A stretch of 64,000 bases of DNA, taken from assembly GCF_004786035.1 (NCBI RefSeq), contig NZ_CP035088.1, positions 212,001 through 276,000 on the forward strand, in the 5' to 3' direction. A program made the translations under genes and the position numbers. Shown in pieces: positions 1 through 7,360 of this stretch (position 1 is its first letter; every line of letters begins with the position of its first letter). The DNA is from Pseudomonas viciae. Lineage in GTDB: Bacteria > Pseudomonadota > Gammaproteobacteria > Pseudomonadales > Pseudomonadaceae. The notes beneath the pieces were generated by a model, which was not told the DNA's origin, did not search any database, and worked only from the letters and a program-made list of their open reading frames with translations.

Positions 1-1
1 C

Positions 2-241
2 CCGCCGATCCTGTTGCTGGACGAACCCACCAGCGCCATGGACAACACCGGCGAGGAGCGCTTGAAACAGCGCCTGGCCGCCGTGGTGGAAAACAAGACG
101 GTACTGCTGGTGACGCATCGGGCATCCTTGCTGTCGCTGGTGGACCGCCTGCTGGTGATCGACCGTGGGCAGATACTGGCCGACGGCCCGAAAGCGGTCG
201 TGATGGAAGCGTTGAAGAAGGGGCAGATCAGTGTTGCTTAA
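2..241 (+). CDS. Type I secretion ABC transporter ATPase, C-terminal end (partial)
   Basis: The reading frame is open from the window edge and carries the end of an ABC nucleotide-binding domain: Walker B plus D-loop (ILLLDEPTSAMD) and the switch histidine in VTHR, then a short tail. The DEPTSAMDN form is typical of LapB/HlyB-type exporters that power type I secretion of large adhesins from the inner membrane. The next gene is a HlyD-family adaptor that starts inside this one (11-base overlap), the standard type I exporter arrangement. The membrane domain and any N-terminal peptidase-like domain lie outside the window, so the exact subfamily cannot be read. By the neighbour's sequence it is probably the LapB- or MapB-like partner. 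Confidence 0.9.
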   Translation, partial: PPILLLDEPTSAMDNTGEERLKQRLAAVVENKTVLLVTHRASLLSLVDRLLVIDRGQILADGPKAVVMEALKKGQISVA

Positions 242-1598
242 GTCGGGTTTCAAGGACGCCATCGGCCGCTATTTCAAAGGTTCTGCCTCGCTGCACGGCC
301 AGCCGCTGCCCGAGGTCAACAAAGCCCTGATCGAAGACGCCCCACGGGTGGTGCGCCTGACGATCTGGGGGATCATCGGCTTCTTTGTGTTCCTCGGTCT
401 GTGGGCCAACTTCGCGGTGATCGACGAAGTGACCAAGGGCGACGGCAAGGCGATTCCATCGTCCAAGATCCAGAAAATCCAGAACCTGGAGGGGGGTATC
501 GTCGCCGAGCTGTTCGTCACTGAAGGGCAGATCGTCGAAGCGGGTGCGCCGTTGATTCGCCTGGATGACACACGGTTTGTCTCCAACGTCGGGGAAACCG
601 AGGCTGACCGCCTGTCCATGCTGTTGCGGGTCGAACGTCTGAGTGCCGAGGTCGATGATCGACCGTTGAATTTCCCCGCCGATGTGCTCAAGGCCGTGCC
701 GGGCCAGGCCGCCAGCGAGGAGTCGCTGTACATCAGCCGCCGTCAGCAGTTGCACGATGAAATTGGCGGGTTGCAGGAACAATTGATCCAGCGTCAGCAG
801 GAACTGCGCGAGTTCGTTTCCAAGCAGGCGCAGTACCGCTCCGGCCTGGCGCTGCAACGCCAGGAAATCAACATGTCCGAGCCGTTGGTGGCCCAGGGTG
901 CGGTATCGCCGGTGGAAGTGCTGCGGCTCAAGCGCGCCGAGGTTGAAACCCGCGGGCAACTGGACGCCACGACGCTGGCGATTCCCCGCGCCGAATCGGC
1001 GATCAAGGAAGTTCAGCGCAAGATCGACGAGACCCGCGGCAAGTTTCGCAGCGAAGCCCTGACCCAACTCAACGAAGCACGCACCGACCTGAACAAGGCT
1101 CAGGCCACCGGCAAGGCCCTGGAAGATCGGGTGAGCCGGACCCTGGTGACATCGCCGGTACGCGGCATCGTCAACAAGTTGCTGGTGAACACCATCGGCG
1201 GGGTGATCCAGCCCGGCAGTGACCTGGTGGAAATTGTGCCGTTGGACGACACCATTCTAGTGGAAGCGAAAATCCGGCCACAGGACATCGCCTTCTTGCA
1301 CCCCGGCCAGGACGCCACGGTGAAATTCACCGCCTACGACTACACCATTTATGGCGGGATGAAAGCCAAGCTGGAACAGATCGGCGCCGATACCATCACC
1401 GATGAAGACAAGAAAACCACCTACTACATCATCAAGCTGCGCACCGAGCGCAGCCACCTGGGCACCGATGAAAAACCGCTGCTGATCATTCCCGGCATGG
1501 TCGCCTCGGTGGACATCATCACCGGCAAGAAAACCGTGCTCAGCTACCTGCTCAAGCCGATCATCAAGGCCCGGGCCGAGGCGTTGCACGAGCGGTAA
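231..1598 (+). CDS. Type I secretion membrane fusion protein, HlyD/LapC-like
   Basis: A 455-residue periplasmic adaptor that would link the inner-membrane ABC exporter to a TolC-type channel. It has a cytosolic N-terminus, one membrane helix around residues 45-65, a lipoyl-like half-motif (NLEGGIVAELFVTEGQIVEAG, near 95-115, quoted in part), a long coiled-coil hairpin (about 160-310), the second lipoyl half (VTSPVRGIVNKLLV) and a beta-barrel region. The start is GTG at 231, preceded by AAGAAGGGG and overlapping the ATPase stop, which indicates translational coupling. From memory it closely resembles LapC/MapC of P. fluorescens adhesin systems; which of the two cannot be decided here. The adhesin gene itself would be upstream, outside the window. 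Confidence 0.92.
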   Translation: MLLKSGFKDAIGRYFKGSASLHGQPLPEVNKALIEDAPRVVRLTIWGIIGFFVFLGLWANFAVIDEVTKGDGKAIPSSKIQKIQNLEGGIVAELFVTEGQIVEAGAPLIRLDDTRFVSNVGETEADRLSMLLRVERLSAEVDDRPLNFPADVLKAVPGQAASEESLYISRRQQLHDEIGGLQEQLIQRQQELREFVSKQAQYRSGLALQRQEINMSEPLVAQGAVSPVEVLRLKRAEVETRGQLDATTLAIPRAESAIKEVQRKIDETRGKFRSEALTQLNEARTDLNKAQATGKALEDRVSRTLVTSPVRGIVNKLLVNTIGGVIQPGSDLVEIVPLDDTILVEAKIRPQDIAFLHPGQDATVKFTAYDYTIYGGMKAKLEQIGADTITDEDKKTTYYIIKLRTERSHLGTDEKPLLIIPGMVASVDIITGKKTVLSYLLKPIIKARAEALHER

Positions 1599-1692
1599 TG
1601 CGCTGGCCTGCGTCTCCTAAAATCGCCAAACGGGAAAAGCTGTAATGAGCTAAGTACCGAAACTACCTCCACTCGCGATTAATGAAGCGAAT

Positions 1693-2442
1693 TCATTTAT
1701 TTTTCCTGACGTCGGTTGTGCCCGTGGTACGCGGAGGTGGTGGTTTGGAGGGTGTAACATCCCTTCTGGTTGAATAGCCAGTATTTTGAGGTGGTGGTTG
1801 GTTGCTTGGAAGCGACGTTCTGTTTGCATAACCGCCGGCCTTGTCAGAGAGCAAGTTAAGCGGTCCTTTCGTCGTTGTCGGCCCCGTACTTGGCTGGCTA
1901 GGCATATTGGCCACCCATTCTCTGAGTTGTTTTGTAATGTCGCCGAGTTCTTTTATACCCTGGCTAATTGGGGGGATGGGCAACTGACTAGTTGTCAATC
2001 CCAGAGTAGGGGCAACTACATCGTCGAGCTTCTTCACAACCGCCGCGACCGCCGCGGCCGCTATAACCTTCAAGAAGAAGTGGCCCGTCGGATCCAAATT
2101 CAACACCGGTTCACCGCCGCAATACATGTATGCATTCAACCCGCCCTCACCAAACGGACTCATGCTGTCCGGGCTATGAAAGCGCATCAGTCGTGGGTTG
2201 TAGACGCGATAGCCATTACCCAGATAGTACCGTTCGGGCATCGTTTCGCGCCGTTCACCGTTGAATCCCAATTGGCATATGACCTCAAGCTGTGCCGATT
2301 GGTGACCATACGGTGAGTACGCAATGGGATTGGTATTGCCCGCGTCGAGTTCAGCGAGTACCGAGTTTTTGAGATCCACTGCCAGCAACACCGTACGTTG
2401 CTGGCTCGGATTCGCTTGGTCGTTCGGTTTGCTTTGAATCAT
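1693..2442 (-). CDS. Short orphan Rhs-core protein with variable C-terminal tail
   Basis: About 249 residues. The middle carries an RHS-associated core signature: YYLGNGYRVYNPRLMRFHSPD, then AYMYCGGEPVLNLDPTGH. After the core, the last 130 residues switch to an Ala/Val hydrophobic stretch and a Pro/Ser/Thr-rich low-complexity tail, as expected where Rhs proteins carry exchangeable tips. It lacks the long YD-repeat shell of full Rhs toxins, so it is an orphan tip or a member of the short Pseudomonas Rhs family. The in-frame ATG at 2442 was chosen (a GTG lies at 2451), but its Shine-Dalgarno is poor. A much better AAGGAGAG (2491-2498) precedes an ATG at 2483 in another frame that stops after 14 codons, hinting at a frameshift near the start. 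No recognisable toxin or immunity gene is visible. Confidence 0.7.
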   Translation of the reverse strand: MIQSKPNDQANPSQQRTVLLAVDLKNSVLAELDAGNTNPIAYSPYGHQSAQLEVICQLGFNGERRETMPERYYLGNGYRVYNPRLMRFHSPDSMSPFGEGGLNAYMYCGGEPVLNLDPTGHFFLKVIAAAAVAAVVKKLDDVVAPTLGLTTSQLPIPPISQGIKELGDITKQLREWVANMPSQPSTGPTTTKGPLNLLSDKAGGYANRTSLPSNQPPPQNTGYSTRRDVTPSKPPPPRTTGTTDVRKNK

Positions 2443-2560
2443 ACGAAGCACTCGTAAGAGTGAGGCTGGGAGCTGTTGGCCATAGTTCTACTCTCCTTGC
2501 GCAGGGTGGAGAACTATCAGAACTGTTAGTTGTTCCCTCTTTCTGGGTTGTCTGGGCTGA

Positions 2561-2664
2561 CGCCTTCGCGAGCGAGCCCGCTCCCACAGTTGGTCGGCGT
2601 TGAGCTCGATATTTCGGTTCTACATAGATCCAGTGTGGGAGCGGGCTTGCTCGCGAAGGCGGGC
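2561..2664. repeat. REPIN (pair of inverted REP palindromes)
   Basis: Two copies of the Pseudomonas REP core (GGGAGCGGGCTTGCTCGCGA type) lie in opposite orientation at about 2561-2588 and 2633-2664 with about 45 bases between them. The first copy has AGCGAGC where the second has AGCAAGC on the same strand. It sits between the Rhs gene and the DUF6124 gene. Confidence 0.9.
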
Positions 2665-2684
2665 TTCAAGCCACCACAGGCACA

Positions 2685-3056
2685 TCAGCCCGCTGCTTGC
2701 ACCTCAAGCCGATCCATCGCCCGCTCCACCAGCAAATGCACCCCATCAGCCATCCGACTGATCGCCAGGATCACGCTGCGACGGGTGCCATCGACGTCGT
2801 CGGTCAGGTCGGCGGCGATGGCGCTGATGGACAGCAGGTCTTCGGAGGCATTGGCCAGCAGGGTTTCGGTGTCGATGTCCGGGGCGACCATGAAAAGTTG
2901 GGCTGTTTGGGTTTTGCCCGAGGCCTCATCGGCGGGTTTGGGGTTGAGGTAATAATCGAGGACGCGTTCGGCGGTTTCGTCGAGTTTTTTGGATTTCGAG
3001 GATTTGTCGGAGTCGTTGCCAGGATTACCTGGCGGATTCGGAGTTACTTTGAACAT
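2685..3056 (-). CDS. DUF6124 family protein
   Basis: A 123-residue soluble protein of unknown function in a family I associate with Pseudomonas. It begins MFKVTPNPPG, has a Lys/Ser-rich linker, then helical segments (LDETAERVLDYYLNPK; TETLLANASEDLLSISAIAADL; RRSVILAISRMADGVHLLVERAMD). The ATG at 3056 was chosen because AGGA sits 8 bases upstream and the family starts with MFKV. The same frame stays open another 70 codons upstream to 3266, through the structured leader described separately, so an N-terminally extended form cannot be excluded. It is not in an operon with its neighbours. No enzymatic motif is visible. Confidence 0.85.
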   Translation of the reverse strand: MFKVTPNPPGNPGNDSDKSSKSKKLDETAERVLDYYLNPKPADEASGKTQTAQLFMVAPDIDTETLLANASEDLLSISAIAADLTDDVDGTRRSVILAISRMADGVHLLVERAMDRLEVQAAG

Positions 3057-3292
3057 TAGAGATATCCTAAACAGTAATTGGAAAGCGTCACCGTTCGCTT
3101 GCACGCGAATGAGGGTGGCGGCCGTACGCAGGTGTGCAAGACCGGGCCTGTTTAGGACACCCAGCAGATCCAGGGATCTCCCGCGCGCAGCCGCCATAAA
3201 GCCAGAGGGCAGAAAGCCTCTGATCGACATAGCGTCGCATCCTAAACAGTTTGTTCGGACTTGCACGTCCGTGTCACCGTTTTTTCAGTGAC
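3057..3292 (-). promoter_or_regulatory. Structured leader of the DUF6124 gene with three repeated boxes
   Basis: About 236 bases between the likely transcription start and the ATG. On the plus strand the 10-mer TCCTAAACAG occurs at 3065-3074 and 3240-3249 and its exact inverse CTGTTTAGGA at 3148-3157. Each copy has a CTTGCAC/GTGCAAG heptamer beside it (3098-3104, 3260-3266, and inverse at 3134-3140). In the RNA, two hairpins share the hexaloop GUGCAA on unrelated 5-bp stems (3256-3271 region and 3095-3110). The box nearest the gene contains its Shine-Dalgarno AGGA and could pair with the middle box, which could instead pair with the distal box. Further stems lie at 3272-3293 and around 3210-3230. 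Either a cis-acting RNA switch or a remnant of a small inverted-repeat element; see findings. Confidence 0.55.
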
Positions 3293-3298
3293 AAACCC

Positions 3299-3327
3299 AG
3301 ACTAGCGGGGGACCCCAAGCCGGACAA
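3299..3327 (-). promoter_or_regulatory. Likely sigma-70 promoter of the DUF6124 gene
   Basis: On the minus strand TTGTCC (3327-3322), a 17-base spacer and TAGTCT (3304-3299). This would start a transcript near 3292 and give the long leader described above. Found by eye only. Confidence 0.4.
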
Positions 3328-3460
3328 GTTCACCAAAGCCGCTACAACTTGAAGGAAATCTCCTAGGACCCTGCCGTACGAGCCGCGCACCAATTAGCCA
3401 AGTAAAATGCCTTCCTTTTCCTTTAGACTGGCCGCCCTCAGCAAGCCTTCAGGACACGGA

Positions 3461-3916
3461 ATGCCAGCCTCTCACAGCACCCTTCGCCAAGCCCTGGTCA
3501 TTTGGTTGTATGTCGCCGCCCTGATGCACCTGCTCGGCGGTGTCACGCTGACCTGGGCAGGCCATTCGGGATTGTTCGATGACTATCTGCTGACCCTCGA
3601 GCAGGCTTTCTGGGCCACCGACGTGGCGCCCGCGGCGGCCAGGGCGCAACAAGTCTGGTGGGTGGCGTTGTTCGGCGCCACGTTGCAAAGTTATTCGCTG
3701 TACATGCTCGCCCTCGTCCACATCGGCAATCGCTTGAAACGCGCCATGCCCTGGGGATGGTTGATCGCCGGCATCGTGCTCTGGGCGCCCCAGGACATGC
3801 TGGTTTCCGCTCAGGCACGGGTCTGGTCGCATCTGTGGCTCGACAGCCTCGCACTGCTTGCCCTGTTGCCGCCGCTGTTCTGGCTTTATCGCCATGATCG
3901 CCGGACCTCCCCATGA
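3461..3916 (+). CDS. Small multi-pass membrane protein of unknown function
   Basis: 151 residues from the ATG at 3461, which has AGGACACGGA directly upstream; the longer frame from 3407 has no ribosome-binding site. Four hydrophobic segments can be seen: around ALVIWLYVAALMHLLGG, ALFGATLQSYSLYMLALVHI, WGWLIAGIVLWAPQDML and LALLALLPPLFWLY. The acidic loop after the first segment (GLFDDYLLTLEQAFW) is the longest non-membrane part. The gene overlaps the next one by four bases (ATGA), so the two are translationally coupled and probably work together. I do not recognise the family and see no catalytic motif. Confidence 0.75.
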   Translation: MPASHSTLRQALVIWLYVAALMHLLGGVTLTWAGHSGLFDDYLLTLEQAFWATDVAPAAARAQQVWWVALFGATLQSYSLYMLALVHIGNRLKRAMPWGWLIAGIVLWAPQDMLVSAQARVWSHLWLDSLALLALLPPLFWLYRHDRRTSP

Positions 3917-6348
3917 GCAAGCCGCGGATGTACCTGCTGGCCGGCAACGGCAGCGCCGCCGATTGGTGGGATGACGCCTTAGCGCACTTTGAACGCTACG
4001 ACGTGGTGCCGCTGGAGTTGCCGGGTTTTGGCAGCAACCCACAAGCCCCTTGCGAGGACCTGGCGGCCTACGCTCAAGCGTTGCTGACGGTGACGGTCAA
4101 GGGCAGCGCGATCATGGCGGTCGGGGTCAACGCGTTGCTGGTGTTGCATGCCTTGCAGCGTCAGCCAGGGCACTTTTGCCGCAGTGTGTTATTGGCGCCG
4201 GTCGGCGCCTTTTTGTGGCAGCGGCGATTGCCGGCGTTGATGTCGCCGCTGCCGATTCGCAAGACCATTCACTGGCTGCTTTCGAACGAGCCGACGCTGT
4301 TTGCCCACAAGTTCTCCCGCCAGACCTGGACGCCCGCGCAGTACCAACGCATGGGCGCTGGGTACGCCCGTTGTCGCGCTTTTGTGCCGCACTGGGATCT
4401 GGTGCGGGCGGACACCGCGTTGCCGTTGCTGGAGTGGATCACCGACCCGGTCGAATTGGTCTGGGGCGATCAGGACAAGGTGCTGGGCGTCGAGCAGGCG
4501 GCGGCCTGGTCGGCCATTCTTGCCCGCGCCGATTTGACCATCAGCCTGAAACCCGGCTGGGGCCACTACCCATGGATTGACGCACCGGCCGAGTTCGCCG
4601 CATGGCTGGAGTCGGGTGAGCGTGGGTTCGTCGCGCACACCAAGGGTGGGCGCTTGCGTCTGGCGGCATTGGCCGGGCAAGCGGTACCCACGGCGCTGTC
4701 ACTCAACGATTGTCACGACCCGCGCTTGCCGGCGTTTCTCGACAGCCAACCGGACGCCCTCTGGGCGGTGCGCTCTTCCAGCTACGGAGAGGATCAGGCC
4801 GATGCGGCCAATGCTGGCTTGAGCACCACGTTCCTGCGCGAGCCGACATCCAACGTGTCGGAGCGCGTCGCCGAGTTGAGCGCGGCGGGTGTCGAGGAAG
4901 TGGTGGTGCAGCGCTTCATCACACCACGGCTGTCTGGAATCGCATTCGTGCGTCACCTGTCCGTTGAATTGGAATGGGTCGAAGGGCATCTGGAGTCGTT
5001 GGCCGATGGCAAGGTGAGCCCCGAACGCGCGATCATTTCCCGCCTCGGCGCGTCATGGAACAGTGACACATTCAAGCCAGCCCATGGCCTGACCGAAGAC
5101 CTGCTGTGGCGTTTCCTGCAAGGTGTGCTGCGGGTCTTTCACTACGTGCCCGGCGACGTTGAATGGGCCTGGGATGGCACGCAGCTCTGGCTGCTGCAGT
5201 ACCGGCCGATCAGCGACTACGGCTGGCGCCGGCACCTGACCGCCGCCAACATCGCCGAGATCCTGCCGCCGCAACCCAGCGTGTTGGTGGAGTACGCCCA
5301 GCGCCGCGCGGCGGCAAGCATTCCGGCGATCATGGCCCGTTGGGACTCAAGGGTGTTGCAGGACAACGAACCGTTCACCGCTGTGTTTGGCGGCGCTTCG
5401 TACATCAACAATGATCTGTTCCTCGCGCGACTGGCCGACTGGGGCATCAGTGCCAGCAGCTACGCCGGTGAGGTCGGCGGCGCCACCCCGCATCTACCTT
5501 GGCGGCCCCTGCGCCTGCTGCGTTCGTTGCCGTTGTTCCTGCGTATGCAGCGCATCGCGCGTGGCCATTTGCTGACGCTGGAAAACGGCCTGCAACGCTT
5601 TGACCGCGAGCTGCTTGAACTGACCGGGCAAGGTGCTGACGGCCAACAACTGGCCGACTGGTTCACCCGGTTCTATGTGTTCGTGGTGCAGGGCAACCTG
5701 TGTATCGCGACCGCATTGGCCAGCAGCGGCGGCGATTTGCTGGGGCGACCTCCAACCGCCTATGACGACCTTGAACACAGCCCGCACCGGCTGCCCTGGG
5801 AAACCGACCCGGCGACGCCACGCCCAGCCTCCACCGAGCTGCCATTGCAGGCATTCCCCCAATGGCCCCTGGCGATTCGCCTGGCCCATGGGGCCGGTCT
5901 GCCGGGTTTACGCGGTTACTACCTGCAAGTGCGCGAATGGTATCGCGACAACCTGATGCGAATTTTCTTTCGCCTGCACCACGCCATGCCGACGGGGGAC
6001 CGGGCACAGTGGTTCGCGCCGCACCCGGACATTCGCAGCCGTGACGGCAGTTTCTGGCAGGACGGTCGTGAAGGCACCGAGCAGGCAAGCGGCTTCCTGA
6101 TCTATCCGGGCCAGGCTCAAGGCATCCTGGGTGAGGACATTCTGCTGGAAGACACCCTCGACCCTGGTCGTCATGCCCACTATCAAAGCGCCCGGGCAGT
6201 GATTGCACGCATGGGCGGGCGCTTGTCCCACGGCTCGACGCTACTGCGTGAACTGCGCAAACCCTCGGCGGTATTGCCTCAGGTCGATGTGGCTTGGTTG
6301 GGGCGTGAGGTGGTGTATTGCGATGGTGAGTTGAGGTTGGTGGAGTAG
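3913..6348 (+). CDS. Alpha/beta-hydrolase-like / PEP-synthase-like fusion protein
   Basis: 811 residues with two modules. Residues 1 to about 235 look like an alpha/beta hydrolase (GNGSAADWWDD oxyanion-type loop; late WGDQDKVLG aspartate and GWGHYPWID histidine motifs), but the nucleophile elbow reads G71-V-N-A-L, with Asn where serine is expected. From about 275 on it resembles the ATP-grasp half of PEP synthase/pyruvate phosphate dikinase (WAVRSSSYGEDQADAANAG, then EWAWDG..LWLLQYRPI). The end carries the swivelling phosphohistidine domain (GGRLSHGSTLLRELRKPSAV, with His773). No C-terminal PEP-binding barrel is present, so the overall plan is closer to rifampin phosphotransferase-like enzymes. 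Substrate unknown. Coupled to the upstream membrane protein; a terminator-like hairpin follows. Confidence 0.8.
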   Translation: MSKPRMYLLAGNGSAADWWDDALAHFERYDVVPLELPGFGSNPQAPCEDLAAYAQALLTVTVKGSAIMAVGVNALLVLHALQRQPGHFCRSVLLAPVGAFLWQRRLPALMSPLPIRKTIHWLLSNEPTLFAHKFSRQTWTPAQYQRMGAGYARCRAFVPHWDLVRADTALPLLEWITDPVELVWGDQDKVLGVEQAAAWSAILARADLTISLKPGWGHYPWIDAPAEFAAWLESGERGFVAHTKGGRLRLAALAGQAVPTALSLNDCHDPRLPAFLDSQPDALWAVRSSSYGEDQADAANAGLSTTFLREPTSNVSERVAELSAAGVEEVVVQRFITPRLSGIAFVRHLSVELEWVEGHLESLADGKVSPERAIISRLGASWNSDTFKPAHGLTEDLLWRFLQGVLRVFHYVPGDVEWAWDGTQLWLLQYRPISDYGWRRHLTAANIAEILPPQPSVLVEYAQRRAAASIPAIMARWDSRVLQDNEPFTAVFGGASYINNDLFLARLADWGISASSYAGEVGGATPHLPWRPLRLLRSLPLFLRMQRIARGHLLTLENGLQRFDRELLELTGQGADGQQLADWFTRFYVFVVQGNLCIATALASSGGDLLGRPPTAYDDLEHSPHRLPWETDPATPRPASTELPLQAFPQWPLAIRLAHGAGLPGLRGYYLQVREWYRDNLMRIFFRLHHAMPTGDRAQWFAPHPDIRSRDGSFWQDGREGTEQASGFLIYPGQAQGILGEDILLEDTLDPGRHAHYQSARAVIARMGGRLSHGSTLLRELRKPSAVLPQVDVAWLGREVVYCDGELRLVE

Positions 6349-6416
6349 GCCTGCGCGATGTCTGTCGATCACAGGGAGTGCGTTCAGCTCAGGGGCTGTT
6401 CTCAATCCCCAGAAAC

Positions 6417-6443
6417 GAAAAAACCGGTCGAAGCCGGTGTTTT
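6417..6443 (+). terminator. Probable rho-independent terminator after the PEP-synthase-like gene
   Basis: ACCGG-TCGAAG-CCGGT hairpin flanked by an A-run before and TTTT after, 75 bases downstream of the stop at 6348. The stem is short, hence the moderate confidence. Confidence 0.5.
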
Positions 6444-6525
6444 CACCCCAACGGCCAGAGAATTTAATCTCTGCGTACGGGGTTGAGTATGACCACCAGA
6501 TTTCTCACCTCTCACGGCCTCTCCC

Positions 6526-6553
6526 TTGACGCCCCCCACCGCTGTCGTAGACT
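6526..6553 (+). promoter_or_regulatory. Candidate sigma-70 promoter for the three-gene adaptor operon
   Basis: TTGACG (6526-6531), 16-base spacer, TAGACT (6548-6553), followed 27 bases later by the ATG at 6581 with AGGGAG as ribosome-binding site. Found by eye. Confidence 0.45.
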
Positions 6554-6580
6554 CCGACCATCCGTCAGGGAGTAACGGTC

Positions 6581-7360
6581 ATGCGGCGTTTGAGTAGTTG
6601 GGTTGTGGGATTGACCTTTGTAACGTGTGGTATCCAGGCGCAAACGCCTGTAGCAGACGATCCATTGCTTGAGGGCAACGTCACGGCCAGCGCGTCGGGC
6701 GGCAATGAGGCGCGAGGGGTGCTTCGGGCGCGGGATCAGGCGGTGCTGGCCAGCGAGTTGGCTGGGCGTATCGTCGAGTTGCCGTTCAGTGAGGGCGAGT
6801 CGTTCAAGAAGGGCGACACTTTGGCGCGTTTCGACTGCTCGGCGTATCAGGCCCAGCTCAATGCGGCCCAGGCGGCGAGTCGTGGTGCCAGTGAAGAGCT
6901 GGCGCATAACCGGCAATTGGCGGCATTGAAATCTGTCGGACGTTTTGAAGTGTCGCGGGCCGAGGCTCGGCTCAACGAGACTCAGGCGCAGTCCCAGGTG
7001 TATCAGGTTCAGGTCAAGCGCTGCAGCGTGATCGCACCGTTCGACGGGCAAGTGGTGGCGCGCAAGGTCCAGCGTTATGAAAGCGTGGCGGCCGGTGCGC
7101 CGTTGCTGGACGTGGTGGACAACCGCACCCTGGAGATCCATCTACTGGTGCCTTCGCGTTGGATGGACCGGCTCAAGCCCGGTCAGCCTTTCACCTTTGT
7201 CCCCGATGAAACCGGCAAGCCGTTGCAAGCGACGGTCAAGCGCCTGGGCGCACGCATCGATGAGGGCAGCCAGACCTTGCTGCTGGTGGCGAGCGTGCCA
7301 GATGCCAGTGGCTTGCTGTCTGGAATGAGCGGTACGGCGCGTTTCTCGGAGTCCAAGTGA
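6581..7360 (+). CDS. Periplasmic adaptor (HlyD/RND membrane-fusion-like) protein
   Basis: 259 residues with an N-terminal signal peptide (about 1-20, ending GIQA-QT). Two half-lipoyl motifs (LASELAGRIVELPFSEGESF and CSVIAPFDGQVVARKVQRYE) flank a short coiled-coil hairpin (LNAAQAASRG..ARLNETQAQ), followed by a beta-barrel part (LLVPSRWMDRLKPGQPF). This is the core of a periplasmic adaptor without the usual membrane-proximal C-terminal domain, shorter than RND adaptors of about 370 residues. It heads a run of three genes with 4-base overlap and 1-base gap, so they are one operon: this protein, a GAF-HlyD protein and an M50-HlyD protein. The transported substrate is unknown; the nearby DUF4347 secreted protein is one candidate. 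Confidence 0.85.
   Translation: MRRLSSWVVGLTFVTCGIQAQTPVADDPLLEGNVTASASGGNEARGVLRARDQAVLASELAGRIVELPFSEGESFKKGDTLARFDCSAYQAQLNAAQAASRGASEELAHNRQLAALKSVGRFEVSRAEARLNETQAQSQVYQVQVKRCSVIAPFDGQVVARKVQRYESVAAGAPLLDVVDNRTLEIHLLVPSRWMDRLKPGQPFTFVPDETGKPLQATVKRLGARIDEGSQTLLLVASVPDASGLLSGMSGTARFSESK

Noticed and set aside
1786..2316. 176-codon plus-strand ORF opposite the Rhs gene
   Set aside because: No ribosome-binding site; the opposite strand shows a clear RHS core signature.
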